In this document: piece by piece, positions 43,582 to 52,589 of the stretch | Position numbering within the stretch: position 1 is the first letter of the stretch | Layout of the letters: every line of letters begins with the position of its first letter | Assembly: GCA_964342305.1 (NCBI GenBank) | Contig: CAYFGK010000010.1 | Coordinates: 19,310 to 83,309 of the forward strand | DNA: 64,000 nt | DNA from: DT-110 sp964342305 | GTDB taxonomy: Bacteria > Bacteroidota > Bacteroidia > Chitinophagales > Saprospiraceae | Reading direction: 5' to 3' | Translations under genes and position numbers: made by a program | The notes under the pieces: generated by a model | Database searches by the model: none | Told to the model about the DNA's origin: nothing | Seen by the model: only the letters and a program-made list of their open reading frames with translations

Positions 43582-44643
43582 GTGAAGGCACGATGCACCT
43601 GTTTGATAGTAAGTATGATGTGGGTTCTTGCGTTGCCGGGGGCTTCTGGACAGGAGGTGCTGAATGGAACCTTCGAAAATACCCTCGTCAATACCTGTGG
43701 TATAAATCTGTTCAACGAGGTTTTCTCTGACCGGATGGCCTTTGCGTTTGCTTTTGGCGAAGAAAACGAGCTGGACGTTTTGACCGGAGCTTGTGGTTAC
43801 GGTCCGGCTCCGGAAGGTGACTATTATGTTGCCCTGAATGCCGATGCATTCGTAGATGCTTCTTCCCTGGAATTGACGAAGCCATTAGAACCTGGTCGCC
43901 GGTATTATTTGCAATTCCGGCAACGTGCCGGTGTTCCGACCTTGCTTTCCGATGGTGTTGTCATTGGCTTATCGGACCGGCAGGATGATTTTGGCGAAAG
44001 CCTGTATACCTCCGGAAAACTTTCAACACGCTGGGAGGTGTTTGAGGCAGAGTTGACCCCAACCCAAAGTGGAAAATACCTGACCGTCCGGGCGCCCAGA
44101 GCCCGGTCCTGGGTATTTGTGGATGATTTTAGGGTAACCTGCCCACCACCTATTGATCTAGGTCCGGATACGACCGTGTGTAATGCAAATACCCTGCAGC
44201 TGGAGTTGAACGAAAAGTATGATACCTACCTCTGGCAAAATGGTTCAACGGCTCCTGTTTTGTCAGTTGGAGAACCCGGCAACTACAGCGTGACGGTCAC
44301 CTACCATGGTTGCTCTTTAAAGGATGAGATCCGTATCGATGAATTTCCCGCTAATTGTGTGTGCCATATTTACGTGCCCAATGTGTTTTCACCAAATAAT
44401 GATGGGGTAAACGATGTACTTAGGGTGGGAAGTGGTTGCAGCTTTTCGGAGTTCGAAATGGCTATTTACGACAGGTGGGGAAATCAGGTGTATGTTGACC
44501 AGGATCCCATGGCGGGCTGGAATGGACAGGTTTCCGGAAAGTCTGGTGCCAAAGCCGTATACCGGTACGTGCTGAGGTATCAATTTGAATATGAAAAGGA
44601 AATGGCCTATCAGACCGGGACCATTTTACTACTACCCGAATGA
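43582..44643 (+). CDS. Secreted protein with gliding-motility-associated (CHU_C, T9SS type B) C-terminal domain
   Basis: The 353-residue product starts at GTG, has a signal peptide (cleavage near ASGQ), a carbohydrate-binding-like beta-sandwich (about 25-190), a short PKD-like section (IDLGPDTTVC to YSVTVTYHGCS) and the CHU_C domain: IYVPNVFSPNNDGVNDVL, FEMAIYDRWGNQVY, GWNG and AVYRYVLRY. This is the T9SS type B sorting domain, which usually leaves the protein on the surface. It stands alone on the plus strand; the function is unknown. Confidence 0.88.
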   Translation: MKARCTCLIVSMMWVLALPGASGQEVLNGTFENTLVNTCGINLFNEVFSDRMAFAFAFGEENELDVLTGACGYGPAPEGDYYVALNADAFVDASSLELTKPLEPGRRYYLQFRQRAGVPTLLSDGVVIGLSDRQDDFGESLYTSGKLSTRWEVFEAELTPTQSGKYLTVRAPRARSWVFVDDFRVTCPPPIDLGPDTTVCNANTLQLELNEKYDTYLWQNGSTAPVLSVGEPGNYSVTVTYHGCSLKDEIRIDEFPANCVCHIYVPNVFSPNNDGVNDVLRVGSGCSFSEFEMAIYDRWGNQVYVDQDPMAGWNGQVSGKSGAKAVYRYVLRYQFEYEKEMAYQTGTILLLPE

Positions 44644-44694
44644 GCGGGAACTCCCGGGCCTCACAACTCATTCTATAGAAGAAACCCAACATGT

Positions 44695-45261
44695 ATGACT
44701 AACAAACCACCCGTTTTACTGCTTATCGATATTCAGGAAGGCTTTATTGATATTGATTTCTGGGGCGGGGCCCGCAATAACCCCGATGCGGAACGAGAGG
44801 CCGGGGATTTGCTCGCTCGCTGGCGCGCCAACGAATGGCCGCGGGTGCACGTAAAGCACAATTCGACCAACCCTGCCTCGCCCTTGGTCAAGGGCAAGCC
44901 CGGGAATGCCATCCACCATTTGGTGCAGCCAGCAGAAGGAGAACCGGTATTTGAAAAAACGGTTAATAGCGCGTTCATCGGTACGGATCTGGAAAAATGG
45001 CTCCGGGATCGCCAGCACCAGGATCTGATCGTGGTAGGTATGACGACCGATCATTGCATCTCAACCACCGTGCGTATGGCTGGTAATCTGGGATTTCGAA
45101 CACTGCTGGTCGAGGATGCTACGGCTACCTTTGACAAAAAGGGTATTCATGGAGAGCATATTCCGGCCCAGACGGTCCATGATGTTTCCCTGGCCAGTCT
45201 GCACGGAGAATTCGCGGAGGTGATCAGCAAAGCGGAATTGCTCGTCCGGTTGGGGGTATAG
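44695..45261 (+). CDS. Isochorismatase-family cysteine hydrolase
   Basis: The 188-residue cytoplasmic protein has the full triad D12 (LLIDIQEGF), K88 (FEKTVNSAF) and C121 (MTTDHCISTT). The family includes nicotinamidases, isochorismatases and other amide hydrolases; the Cys marks it as an amidohydrolase type. The substrate cannot be fixed. Its stop lies 16 bp before the start of the MITE-like element. Confidence 0.92.
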   Translation: MTNKPPVLLLIDIQEGFIDIDFWGGARNNPDAEREAGDLLARWRANEWPRVHVKHNSTNPASPLVKGKPGNAIHHLVQPAEGEPVFEKTVNSAFIGTDLEKWLRDRQHQDLIVVGMTTDHCISTTVRMAGNLGFRTLLVEDATATFDKKGIHGEHIPAQTVHDVSLASLHGEFAEVISKAELLVRLGV

Positions 45262-45276
45262 TTTTTAGATATTAAT

Positions 45277-45492
45277 CAGGACTGTACGAAACTTCAAGTT
45301 TTAAAACCCATCCCCCCGCCCCCCTTCCCTTTGAAGAAGGCAAGGGGGAGTTCTTTCGAAGGTTGTTAGCTATTATTTCTAGTCTCGACTCCGATAAACG
45401 AAAATTATCCTCCCTCCCTTTTTCAAAGGGAGGGAGTTAGAGGGTGGGTTTTGCCAAAAGAAGCACTATCGATCAAGTTTCGTACAGTCCTG
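45277..45492. mobile_element. 216-bp MITE-like element with 9-bp target-site duplication
   Basis: The element has 18-bp perfect terminal inverted repeats (CAGGACTGTACGAAACTT at the left, its reverse complement at 45475-45492) and is bounded on both sides by GATATTAAT (45268-45276 and 45493-45501), a 9-bp target duplication. Subterminal AAAACCCATCC and GGGTGGGTTTT and an internal CTCCCTCCCTTT/AAAGGGAGGGAG dyad add structure. It encodes nothing. The left 53 bp recur, 50 identical, at 63948. The 9-bp duplication fits transposition by an IS4- or IS1-type enzyme supplied elsewhere. Confidence 0.85.
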
Positions 45493-45537
45493 GATATTAA
45501 TTTTTAATTGGGTTTTGACTTCAAAAAAATTGAAGAT

Positions 45538-45640
45538 TATACCGCTCCCGAAAAGGTTTGGGCATCGCCCAACCTTTTCACGCGAGTATATACTCGACTC
45601 GAAATGGTTTGGTATCCCAAACCACTTCGTTGTCGGTATA
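45538..45640 (-). repeat. Full-length TATACCG palindromic element (copy B)
   Basis: This 103-bp element starts TATACCGCTCCCG and ends TTGTCGGTATA. It holds, from left, a stem AAAAGGTT/AACCTTTT, the 14-bp palindrome CGAGTATATACTCG and a stem around TGGTTTGG..CCAAACCA. It is in the opposite orientation to the copy at 63827, with the stems conserved and the loops changed. It lies 46 bp right of the MITE and upstream of the Fic gene. Outside the MITE and this copy, the 512-bp gap 45262-45773 shows nothing recognisable. Confidence 0.85.
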
Positions 45641-45773
45641 AAAGTCTTCGATCTGGATCGGTCACTGGCCTTTTATCTAGTATCCCAGTCCCTGTTATTC
45701 CTGCGTTCTCGAAAGGCCTTTCTTACCAGCAAAATCCCAAAATTCCGTTATATTGCACCTATATTTAACGAGA

Positions 45774-47339
45774 ATGGAAAATAGCACTCATTTTTCACGA
45801 AGCGCACCTATTTTTCACGGTATTCCTCTTCCGGAAGAAGGTTGGGTGGTAGGTTATGCTGCTATTATTGAAAGGCTATCCCTACCGGTACCCATGCCAA
45901 CGCAAAAGGTGATGGTGAGCTTGCAGCGGCGGAATTATGAAACGGAAGAGTGGAAGGTTAAGCCCAATAGCCATCTGCCCGATGATCATTCTGGAATGTC
46001 GAAGTGGGAGGCCCTATACAAGCAATTAGTATTTGCCTGGAAGTACGAAGGTGTTCATTTATTGGTGTATTATTTTCTGGTAAAAAGATTGCGAGTCGAG
46101 GTATTAAGGGAGATCGTTTCCATAGAACCTACCGGACAATATAGTCGCCGGATGTGGTTTTTGATGGAATTTATGTTGGGAGCGCCCTTACCCGGAAAGG
46201 AGGATTTGGCAAAAAAAAATTATGTGCCATTGCTTGATTCGAAAGAGTATTTTACGATTGGAGGCACTAACTCGTCCAGGCACCGGGTGATAAATAATTT
46301 ACTTGGGAATCGTGCATTTTGCCCGATGATCCGGAAAACGCCAAAACTTGTTCAATATGTTCAATCGGCTATTTCAGAAAAGGCGAAAAACCTTATCAGT
46401 CAGGTTCGTGAAGATACGGTACATCGTGCTGCCGCATTCTTGTTGTTGAAAGATTCAAAAGCTTCCTTTTCTATTGAGGGAGAAAGTCCAAAAAGTCGGA
46501 GGGCGGCTTTATGGGCTGATGCACTTCGGCAATCGGGGACCAGGCAATTATCTAAACAAGAATTAGAACGACTCCAAAAAATAGTCATTGAGAATCCCCG
46601 ATTTATTCACATGGGCTTCCGTCAGATAGGAGGGTTTATCGGAGAGCACGATCGAAATACCGGAACCCCTATTCCAGAACATATATCTGCCCGGTGGGAA
46701 GATTTAGATAAACTGATTACTGGTTTACTTACGGTAAATAAAGAACTTCTTGCACAAGATGTAGATGCAGTTCTGGTTGCTACGGTAACCTCTTTTGGAT
46801 TTGTGTTTATTCATCCTTTCCAGGACGGTAACGGACGTATCCATCGATATCTTATTCATCATGTCTTGGCCCGAAAGGGATATACGCCTCCTGGCATCAT
46901 CTTTCCTATATCGGCAGCTATTCTGGAGAATATTCTTCATTACCAACAAGTACTTGAATCTTTTTCTAGGCGTATATTGCCATTTATCGACTGGGAAGAA
47001 ACAGCGGACCATAATGTTCGCGTCCTTAATGATACGAGTCCATACTACCAATTCATAGACCTTTCCCAACAAGCGTTATTTCTCTTTAAATGTGTGGAGG
47101 ATACTGTAGAACGAATTATGCCGGCGGAAATCGATTGGCTGAATCGGTACCAGACATTCAAACAGTGGATAGAGGAACGGTTTGATATGCCCAATCGAAT
47201 TATATCGCAATTGGTCCGCTTTCTAGAGCAAAATGATGGTACCTTATCCAAACGTGCCCGAGGAAAGGAATTCTCTGAATTGACCGACGAAGAAGTTCTG
47301 GACATCGAGAATGCTTTTAATGAGCATATGTTACCCTGA
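45774..47339 (+). CDS. Fic-domain protein (probable AMP transferase) with internal inhibitory motif
   Basis: The 521-residue product (start at 45774; an in-frame ATG at 45753 would add seven residues) has an N-terminal helical region and a Fic domain with the full catalytic motif HPFQDGNGRIHR (H347-R358). An upstream SFSIEG (S231-x3-E235-G236) matches the inhibitory [ST]xxxE[GN] motif, so it is an intramolecularly controlled class II type and needs no separate antitoxin. Fic enzymes AMPylate (or otherwise modify) protein hydroxyls. By eye the gene is more AT-rich than its neighbours. It lies between two same-orientation copies of the palindromic element. Confidence 0.92.
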   Translation: MENSTHFSRSAPIFHGIPLPEEGWVVGYAAIIERLSLPVPMPTQKVMVSLQRRNYETEEWKVKPNSHLPDDHSGMSKWEALYKQLVFAWKYEGVHLLVYYFLVKRLRVEVLREIVSIEPTGQYSRRMWFLMEFMLGAPLPGKEDLAKKNYVPLLDSKEYFTIGGTNSSRHRVINNLLGNRAFCPMIRKTPKLVQYVQSAISEKAKNLISQVREDTVHRAAAFLLLKDSKASFSIEGESPKSRRAALWADALRQSGTRQLSKQELERLQKIVIENPRFIHMGFRQIGGFIGEHDRNTGTPIPEHISARWEDLDKLITGLLTVNKELLAQDVDAVLVATVTSFGFVFIHPFQDGNGRIHRYLIHHVLARKGYTPPGIIFPISAAILENILHYQQVLESFSRRILPFIDWEETADHNVRVLNDTSPYYQFIDLSQQALFLFKCVEDTVERIMPAEIDWLNRYQTFKQWIEERFDMPNRIISQLVRFLEQNDGTLSKRARGKEFSELTDEEVLDIENAFNEHMLP

Positions 47340-47394
47340 TGGAGAAAGAACGTCTTTTCCGATGGGGTGAGAGAGCGTTGAAAAATGATTTTGC

Positions 47395-47449
47395 TATACC
47401 GCTTCCGAAAAGGTTCGGGCGAAACCCAAACCACTTCGTTGTCGGTATA
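47395..47449 (-). repeat. Internally deleted TATACCG palindromic element (copy C)
   Basis: This 55-bp sequence begins TATACCGCTTCCGAAAAGG and ends ACTTCGTTGTCGGTATA. The left half matches the left arm, and the right half the right arm, of copy B; the centre is missing. The join still forms a stem (GGTTCGGG with CCCAAACC). It is oriented like copy B and lies 56 bp after the Fic stop. The rest of the gap to 47605 shows nothing clear. Confidence 0.75.
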
Positions 47450-47605
47450 TCTGCCATATCAAAGCTATGGCCTAAAGGTCGCTGAATTCCCTCCAGTCTC
47501 ATCCACCTCTTTGTCATTTCCCTTCCCAAGTGAGGTGAACCAGAAATGGTAATTATTGCTTAATTGTCAGAGATTTAGCGATAGACCATTTCCATTATTT
47601 CAGCC

Positions 47606-48523
47606 GTGATCCGAATACTATTTATCTTTTGGTTCTTCTCCATGATTTCCCTCCATCTCCAAGGGCAGCAGTTGATTGCCGGTGTGGTAACTGATGAGTC
47701 AGGGGAATCGTTGATAGGTGCCTCTATTCTTGTGAAAGGAACATCGACAGGAGCGGTAACCGATACGACGGGTTATTTCACAATAGAAGTACCAGCCGGG
47801 AAGGATACTTTAGAAGTTCAATATATTGGTTATGTAACGCAGGTGGTTGTACTGTCAGATGGATGGGATGGTCAAGTTTTACTGGAAGAGGACTGTATCA
47901 TTTGCTTTTTAGACGCTCAGGAAATTACGGTTTCTGCCATCGGCGGCATAAATGGTTTACCGTTTGGCGGGCAGATAAATTTTTCCCCGCCTGCTTTCTT
48001 TCCCCGAGTAACCTTCAAAACAGATGTTCGCTACCAAGCAGCTGGCGATGGGCAGCAGTTTTTACAAACAGAGTTGCAAATTGAGCATTTTCAATACAAC
48101 TGTAACTCCGTTTGGGATGGGAAATTAGGCTACCGACTGTACGACATCAATGATCAATTCAATCGGGAATATTACGCAGAAGCCTCCCGGAGATCAGTAC
48201 GACGTGTTCTTTTGGGGAATAATTACACCATTCTGGCAGGATGGAGTGTGCTAAATTCCTTATCAGATGATGAGGAAGTGGTTCGCCATGAAACGGGTCC
48301 CCGAATAGGATTTAGTACCCATATCGGGAGACCGATCAGCCTGTCCATTAAAGGGACGGCCACTTTTTACCCCGGCGAGGATACTTATTACGCCAGGTTG
48401 AGCAGCGGGTATCGCAGGTTTGACCTATGGATAGATTATCGGCAACTCAATGATTTTCGGGTGTGCAGTGTTGGATTGGATTACAGGTTCACGTATTATT
48501 TACAGAAGCGACCTTGGAAATGA
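47606..48523 (+). CDS. CarboxypepD_reg-like exported protein
   Basis: The 305-residue product starts at GTG (ATG 47642 is an alternative), has a signal peptide (cleavage near LQGQ21) and a carboxypeptidase-regulatory-like domain (IAGVVTDESGESLIGASILVKGTSTGAVTD, about 22-105), the domain that often begins TonB-dependent receptors. The rest (about 110-305) is rich in alternating polar and aromatic residues with strand-like segments, and could be a small outer-membrane barrel; it is far too short to be a receptor. No function can be assigned. Confidence 0.75.
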   Translation: MIRILFIFWFFSMISLHLQGQQLIAGVVTDESGESLIGASILVKGTSTGAVTDTTGYFTIEVPAGKDTLEVQYIGYVTQVVVLSDGWDGQVLLEEDCIICFLDAQEITVSAIGGINGLPFGGQINFSPPAFFPRVTFKTDVRYQAAGDGQQFLQTELQIEHFQYNCNSVWDGKLGYRLYDINDQFNREYYAEASRRSVRRVLLGNNYTILAGWSVLNSLSDDEEVVRHETGPRIGFSTHIGRPISLSIKGTATFYPGEDTYYARLSSGYRRFDLWIDYRQLNDFRVCSVGLDYRFTYYLQKRPWK

Positions 48524-48625
48524 ACGGTGGGCCGTACCTGGCTCCTTCCTCCTTACGGACTTCGGCGCCCGCGGAATGGCACGGTTTTCCCTTGTCCAAT
48601 TCTAGTTTCTGAAAAAAACTTATCC

Positions 48626-49162
48626 ATGCAGCGCGTGATGATCATCGGTTGTGGCGGTACCGGCAAGTCCACGTTAGCCCGTCATATGGGGGCAATTACC
48701 GGATTGCCCGTTATTCATCTGGATCAACATTATTGGCAACCTGGCTGGGTATCCCTCGATAAAGCAAGCTGGGAAAAAAGGGTCCGGGAGTTGATGGATA
48801 AGCCCAGATGGATCATGGATGGCAATTACGGCGGCACCATGGACCTGCGTATGGAGCAGTCGGATACTATTATCTTCCTGGACCGGTCGCGTTGGATTTG
48901 TCTGTATCGGGTAGTCCGGCGTACACTGGGCAACCTAGGACGCACTCGTCCCGATTTGGCCCCCAATTGCCCGGAGCGTTTTACCTGGGAATTCCTTACC
49001 TATATTTATCGGTATAATCGTACCCGCCGACCCGGTATTTTGCGAAAGCTGAAAACTATGAACGACCACAAGAAAATATATCATTTGCTTAGTGACCGGG
49101 AAATGCAACAGTTTTTGGATGGCTTGGGGGAAAGGGGAGACAATACCAGCTCACCCTTGTAA
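48626..49162 (+). CDS. P-loop nucleotide kinase-like protein (FlaR/AAA_18 type)
   Basis: The start at 48626 (MQRVMIIGCGGTGKSTLARHMG) puts the Walker A GCGGTGKST at the N-terminus and gives 178 residues; an earlier in-frame ATG at 48527 gives an unlikely leader. Other motifs are VIHLDQHYWQPGW, WIMDGNYGGTMDLRM and DTIIFLDRSRW. These match the family annotated as DNA topology modulation protein FlaR, which is related to adenylate and shikimate kinases; the true substrate is not known. Confidence 0.85.
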   Translation: MQRVMIIGCGGTGKSTLARHMGAITGLPVIHLDQHYWQPGWVSLDKASWEKRVRELMDKPRWIMDGNYGGTMDLRMEQSDTIIFLDRSRWICLYRVVRRTLGNLGRTRPDLAPNCPERFTWEFLTYIYRYNRTRRPGILRKLKTMNDHKKIYHLLSDREMQQFLDGLGERGDNTSSPL

Positions 49163-49207
49163 GGAAAGGCGATCTTTTCGAGGAGAATCTTAACCTTCGA
49201 GACGCTC

Positions 49208-49237
49208 CCTACCTTCGTCAAGACTATGGCAGGCAGG
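49208..49237. repeat. 30-bp CCTACCT..GGCAGGCAGG element, copy 2, with pyrimidine-rich repeats beyond
   Basis: This is the second copy of the element at 28905, again preceded by GACGCTC; both ends match and the centre differs. Further on (about 49286-49329) a pyrimidine-rich run of CCTCCAGTC/CTCCAGTCC/CTCCCGTCC units extends to the stop codon of the LytTR gene. Confidence 0.6.
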
Positions 49238-49319
49238 CATGCCCAACGCGAAAAAGGCAAAGATCCGCAATCAAGCCATGCTCTAAAGTCCCTCCAGTCT
49301 CTCCAGTCCCTCCCGTCCC

Positions 49320-50033
49320 TCAAGTCCCCTTCAACCGCGACATCACCTGTTGCCGGTAGGTCGAACCGATCGGCAACGATTCTCCGTTGATCTCTACTTC
49401 CGTGGCCGACCAGGCATCAATTCGATCAAGCCTGATCAAAAAAGAGCGGTGGATGCGCAGAAACGTCCGGTCGCTCAGTTGAGCGGCGATATCTTGTAAT
49501 GGGATCTTCACTTTCACGGTACGGTCGCCCAAGTGGAAAAAACAGTAGTCCCGTTGACTTTCCACCCAATCGATCTCGGAGGGGCGTAAGCGGATGTTAC
49601 GCTTTTGATAGGTAAAGGAAAGCGGTTTTTCCTGGCTTGTTTGTATAGAGGAATCGGATGGGGCCGGATCGGTTGCTTTCAATTTATGTACCGCCTTTAC
49701 GAAGCGGTCAAAGTCGATGGGTTTTAGCAGATAATCCACTACATGGTGCTCGTAACCTTCGAGTGCGTATTCATGGTAGGCCGTGGTAACGATCACCTGC
49801 GGCGTACGTGGCAATGTCTTAAGAAAATCAAATCCCTTCATTTTGGGGAGATGCAGATCGAGGAACAGCACATCAACAGCTTGCTTCCGCAAAAAATCGG
49901 AGGCTTCCATGGCGTGCCGGCAGGTGCCGGCCAGCTCCAGAAAAGGGATCTGATTGATATAATCCGTGAGGATCTCGGCGGCGATAGGCTCATCCTCCAG
50001 AATCAGACAGGAGTACGGGTTCATATTCGGCAA
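49320..50033 (-). CDS. LytTR-family response regulator
   Basis: The 237-residue protein has a receiver domain (acid pocket E13-D14, phospho-acceptor D59 in VLFLDLHLPKMKG, and K in LLKPID) and a LytTR DNA-binding domain (FTYQKRNIRLRPSEIDWVESQRDYCFF and FLRIHRSFLIRLDRIDA). It overlaps the histidine-kinase gene by 44 bp, so the pair is translated together. Targets are unknown. Confidence 0.95.
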   Translation of the reverse strand: MPNMNPYSCLILEDEPIAAEILTDYINQIPFLELAGTCRHAMEASDFLRKQAVDVLFLDLHLPKMKGFDFLKTLPRTPQVIVTTAYHEYALEGYEHHVVDYLLKPIDFDRFVKAVHKLKATDPAPSDSSIQTSQEKPLSFTYQKRNIRLRPSEIDWVESQRDYCFFHLGDRTVKVKIPLQDIAAQLSDRTFLRIHRSFLIRLDRIDAWSATEVEINGESLPIGSTYRQQVMSRLKGT

Positions 50034-51069
50034 GATTTAATGTTACAGATACCGAAAAAATACCGTCACCTGGGCAAATGTCGAGCAGGTGACTTGGGTA
50101 CAAGACGGCTAATTGGCGCTTGAGGTTGCGCAACCCAATACCATCGGCAGCCTGTTTTTTGTGTTCGGTGCTGTTTCGGATGCATACTGCGAGCGTGTTA
50201 TCCTCCAGGCTCACTTTTAAATCAACAAAGGGTTCATCCTGACTTTCACTGGCTCCGTGCTTGAAGGCATTTTCGAGCAAGGGTACCAGCAATAGAGGAG
50301 CGATCATACGATCGGTAGGAATGTGGTCGATTTGAGTGGTGATCGTCAGGCGGTCTCCGTAGCGCAAACGCTCCAAAGCCAGGTAATCCTCCATCCATTT
50401 AATCTCTTTATAGAGGGGGATGCGGGCATCCTGGGTTTCGTACAGCATAAAACGCAGCAGTTTGGATAAGCGCAGAATGCTCTCCGACGTACGTGGATCG
50501 TTGCGACGGGCAAGGCCATACAGGTTGTTGAGGGTGTTGAACAGAAAATGCGGATTGGTTTGCTGACGCAAAAAGCGCAGCTCGGAGGCTAGCTTTTCCC
50601 GTTCCATTTTTTCAGTTCGCTCCCTCGATTGTCGCTGTTTTCTATAAAGGAATAAGGTAGTCGCTACTCCCGCCACCAACAATATATCGACTATAGCCGA
50701 TGATGCACTTCCCAGGCTTATCAGGACCTGGGTTTCGGGAATTTCCGCATAAGCTACCGGTAATACCACGTATACAATCTGGAACCGATATAAAAAAAGG
50801 GTTACGATCAGGCCGGTCAATAATTGCAGCCACAGCCAGCCACTACGTTTGGATCGTGATCCCACTATTCGCAAGCGATTGAGCACCCAATAGGTAAAGG
50901 CCATTTTTGGCGGAAGCATTAAAAACTGAGCTACGACGGAAATTCGCAGAATGACCCACCACGAAAGATCGTCGTATGCCGGATAGGTCCAGACAAATTC
51001 ATGGTACGTCTTAAAAGCCAGGTACGCTATCCAAAATCCAATATGTCGCAGCAAACGATCGCGGTTCAT
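49990..51069 (-). CDS. LytS-like sensor histidine kinase
   Basis: The 359-residue protein has about four N-terminal membrane helices and a His_kinase domain with NPHFLFNTLNN (H174), then the HATPase region with LLLVPLLENAFKHG and DGIGLRNLKRQLAVLYP. It is the partner of the overlapping LytTR regulator. The membrane region has no extended periplasmic sensor, so the signal may be sensed within the membrane. Confidence 0.95.
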   Translation of the reverse strand: MNRDRLLRHIGFWIAYLAFKTYHEFVWTYPAYDDLSWWVILRISVVAQFLMLPPKMAFTYWVLNRLRIVGSRSKRSGWLWLQLLTGLIVTLFLYRFQIVYVVLPVAYAEIPETQVLISLGSASSAIVDILLVAGVATTLFLYRKQRQSRERTEKMEREKLASELRFLRQQTNPHFLFNTLNNLYGLARRNDPRTSESILRLSKLLRFMLYETQDARIPLYKEIKWMEDYLALERLRYGDRLTITTQIDHIPTDRMIAPLLLVPLLENAFKHGASESQDEPFVDLKVSLEDNTLAVCIRNSTEHKKQAADGIGLRNLKRQLAVLYPSHLLDICPGDGIFSVSVTLNLAEYEPVLLSDSGG

Positions 51070-51289
51070 ATCCGAAATATCGGTAATTCCGGGGCGTTTG
51101 GTGGTGATTGGTGATAAAGGCTTTACGGGTGGCGACCAACAGCATTCGTCTTTGCCAGCCTTTTATTGATCGTTGGAAGCCCTACCAGCATCCGGCATCC
51201 TTGGCAATCCTTGCTTTTTGGTAGATTTTGGAGGCATCAACGCTACGTGCAAATCCATTTTGTACAGTTTGTTCAAAATCCTGACTAGT

Positions 51290-52564
51290 ATGCCATTCGT
51301 CCGAGTTCTGTTGTTCCTGATAATCATGGTTGTTGCTTCCCTGGCCCATACGCAAACGGTACAGGAATATTACGAAGCAGGGCGACAACACTTGGCGAAT
51401 GGCCATTTTGCAGGTTACTTATCAGCGATGCAATCGGCTGATTCCCTCCGACAGAATCACCCGATTTTATTATTTGAATTGGGATTAGCCCAGGCCCTCA
51501 ATGAACAACCAGCGTCGGCCCGGGCCACGTTGCGCCGGGCAGTCTGGTTGATGCCCGATTTGCTGGAGCGGGAACATCCGGCTCGCGATTCACTGGCCGG
51601 ACGTTTTTCCTTTACTGAGTTGAGTGCTTTTGCAGCCGATCTCAATGAGGAAGTCCGGCAAGGGCAAACGGCGCTTACCCTGCCTGATCGGGACATTCAT
51701 CCGGAAGGTATCGCTTACCATCAGGGATACACCTACGTAAGCAGTGTGCGCAAGGGCACCATACTGCGCTACCAGCATGAGCAAGGAGGATCGGTTTTTG
51801 GCGAAAGCCCGCAGAGTGTGATGGGAATGGCTGTTGATACCAGGCGCCATTTACTATGGGCAGCTACTACTGCTGCTCCCCAATTTGAAGGTGAAGCAGA
51901 ACAGAAAGGAGCCGCTATCCAGGCTTTTGATCTTACGTCGGGCGAACAGCGTACATGTTTCCCCTTGACGGATACTACCGCCTGGCTGGGCGATTTGATA
52001 CTGACGTCCGACGGCACCATCTATGCAACAAGCAGTTCGGTAGAACATCCCTATGTATATCGACTCAAACCCGGGCAGGAAGCACCGGAAGCCTGGCTAA
52101 CCCGCGAGGGTTGGGCTTCCTTGCAGGGGTTATGCGTAAACGAAGCGGAAACCCACCTATACGTTGCGGACTACCGACTGGGCATTTTCCGGATCGAATT
52201 ATCCACGGGCGACATGCAATCAGTAGAAAATCAAACGGAGCATCCACTCAAGGGGATTGATGGTCTTTACCGGTACCAGGATTGGCTGATCGCTATCCAC
52301 AATGGACTCTGGCCTTTTCAGGTAACGGCATATCACTTGTCGGCTGGGGGCACCGCCCTAACGGAATATCGCTACCTGGAAAAAGCGCTTCCCGAAATGG
52401 GAGAGCCTACGTTGGGTTATCTGGATGGAGATACTTTTTGTTATCTGGCCAATAGTCCGTGGGGAGCGTATGACCAGGATGGCGCCTTTATTCCGGAAAA
52501 GGCGGCAGCGCCCATCATTCGCCGTCTGGATCTAAGTAGGCTTTTAGCTTCCGCAAAAGAATAA
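51290..52564 (+). CDS. Exported SMP-30/gluconolactonase-like beta-propeller protein
   Basis: The start at 51290 (MPFVRVLLFLIIMVVASLAH) gives a clean signal peptide; an earlier in-frame ATG at 51173 adds 39 residues. The 424-residue product has a TPR-like N-terminal part (YYEAGRQHLANGHFAGYLSAMQSADSL, about 25-110), then a beta-propeller with HPEGIAYHQGYTYVSS, NEAETHLYVADYRLGIF and GIDGLYRYQDWLIAIH, resembling SMP-30/gluconolactonase. It may be a periplasmic lactone hydrolase or binding protein; the metal ligands cannot be confirmed by eye. Confidence 0.75.
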   Translation: MPFVRVLLFLIIMVVASLAHTQTVQEYYEAGRQHLANGHFAGYLSAMQSADSLRQNHPILLFELGLAQALNEQPASARATLRRAVWLMPDLLEREHPARDSLAGRFSFTELSAFAADLNEEVRQGQTALTLPDRDIHPEGIAYHQGYTYVSSVRKGTILRYQHEQGGSVFGESPQSVMGMAVDTRRHLLWAATTAAPQFEGEAEQKGAAIQAFDLTSGEQRTCFPLTDTTAWLGDLILTSDGTIYATSSSVEHPYVYRLKPGQEAPEAWLTREGWASLQGLCVNEAETHLYVADYRLGIFRIELSTGDMQSVENQTEHPLKGIDGLYRYQDWLIAIHNGLWPFQVTAYHLSAGGTALTEYRYLEKALPEMGEPTLGYLDGDTFCYLANSPWGAYDQDGAFIPEKAAAPIIRRLDLSRLLASAKE

Positions 52565-52589
52565 TACCCAATACTAAATTTCATATACC

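Noticed and set aside
45508..45784. Frames of 86 and 89 codons upstream of the Fic gene
   Set aside because: They translate through the palindromic element and are explained by its repeat structure.
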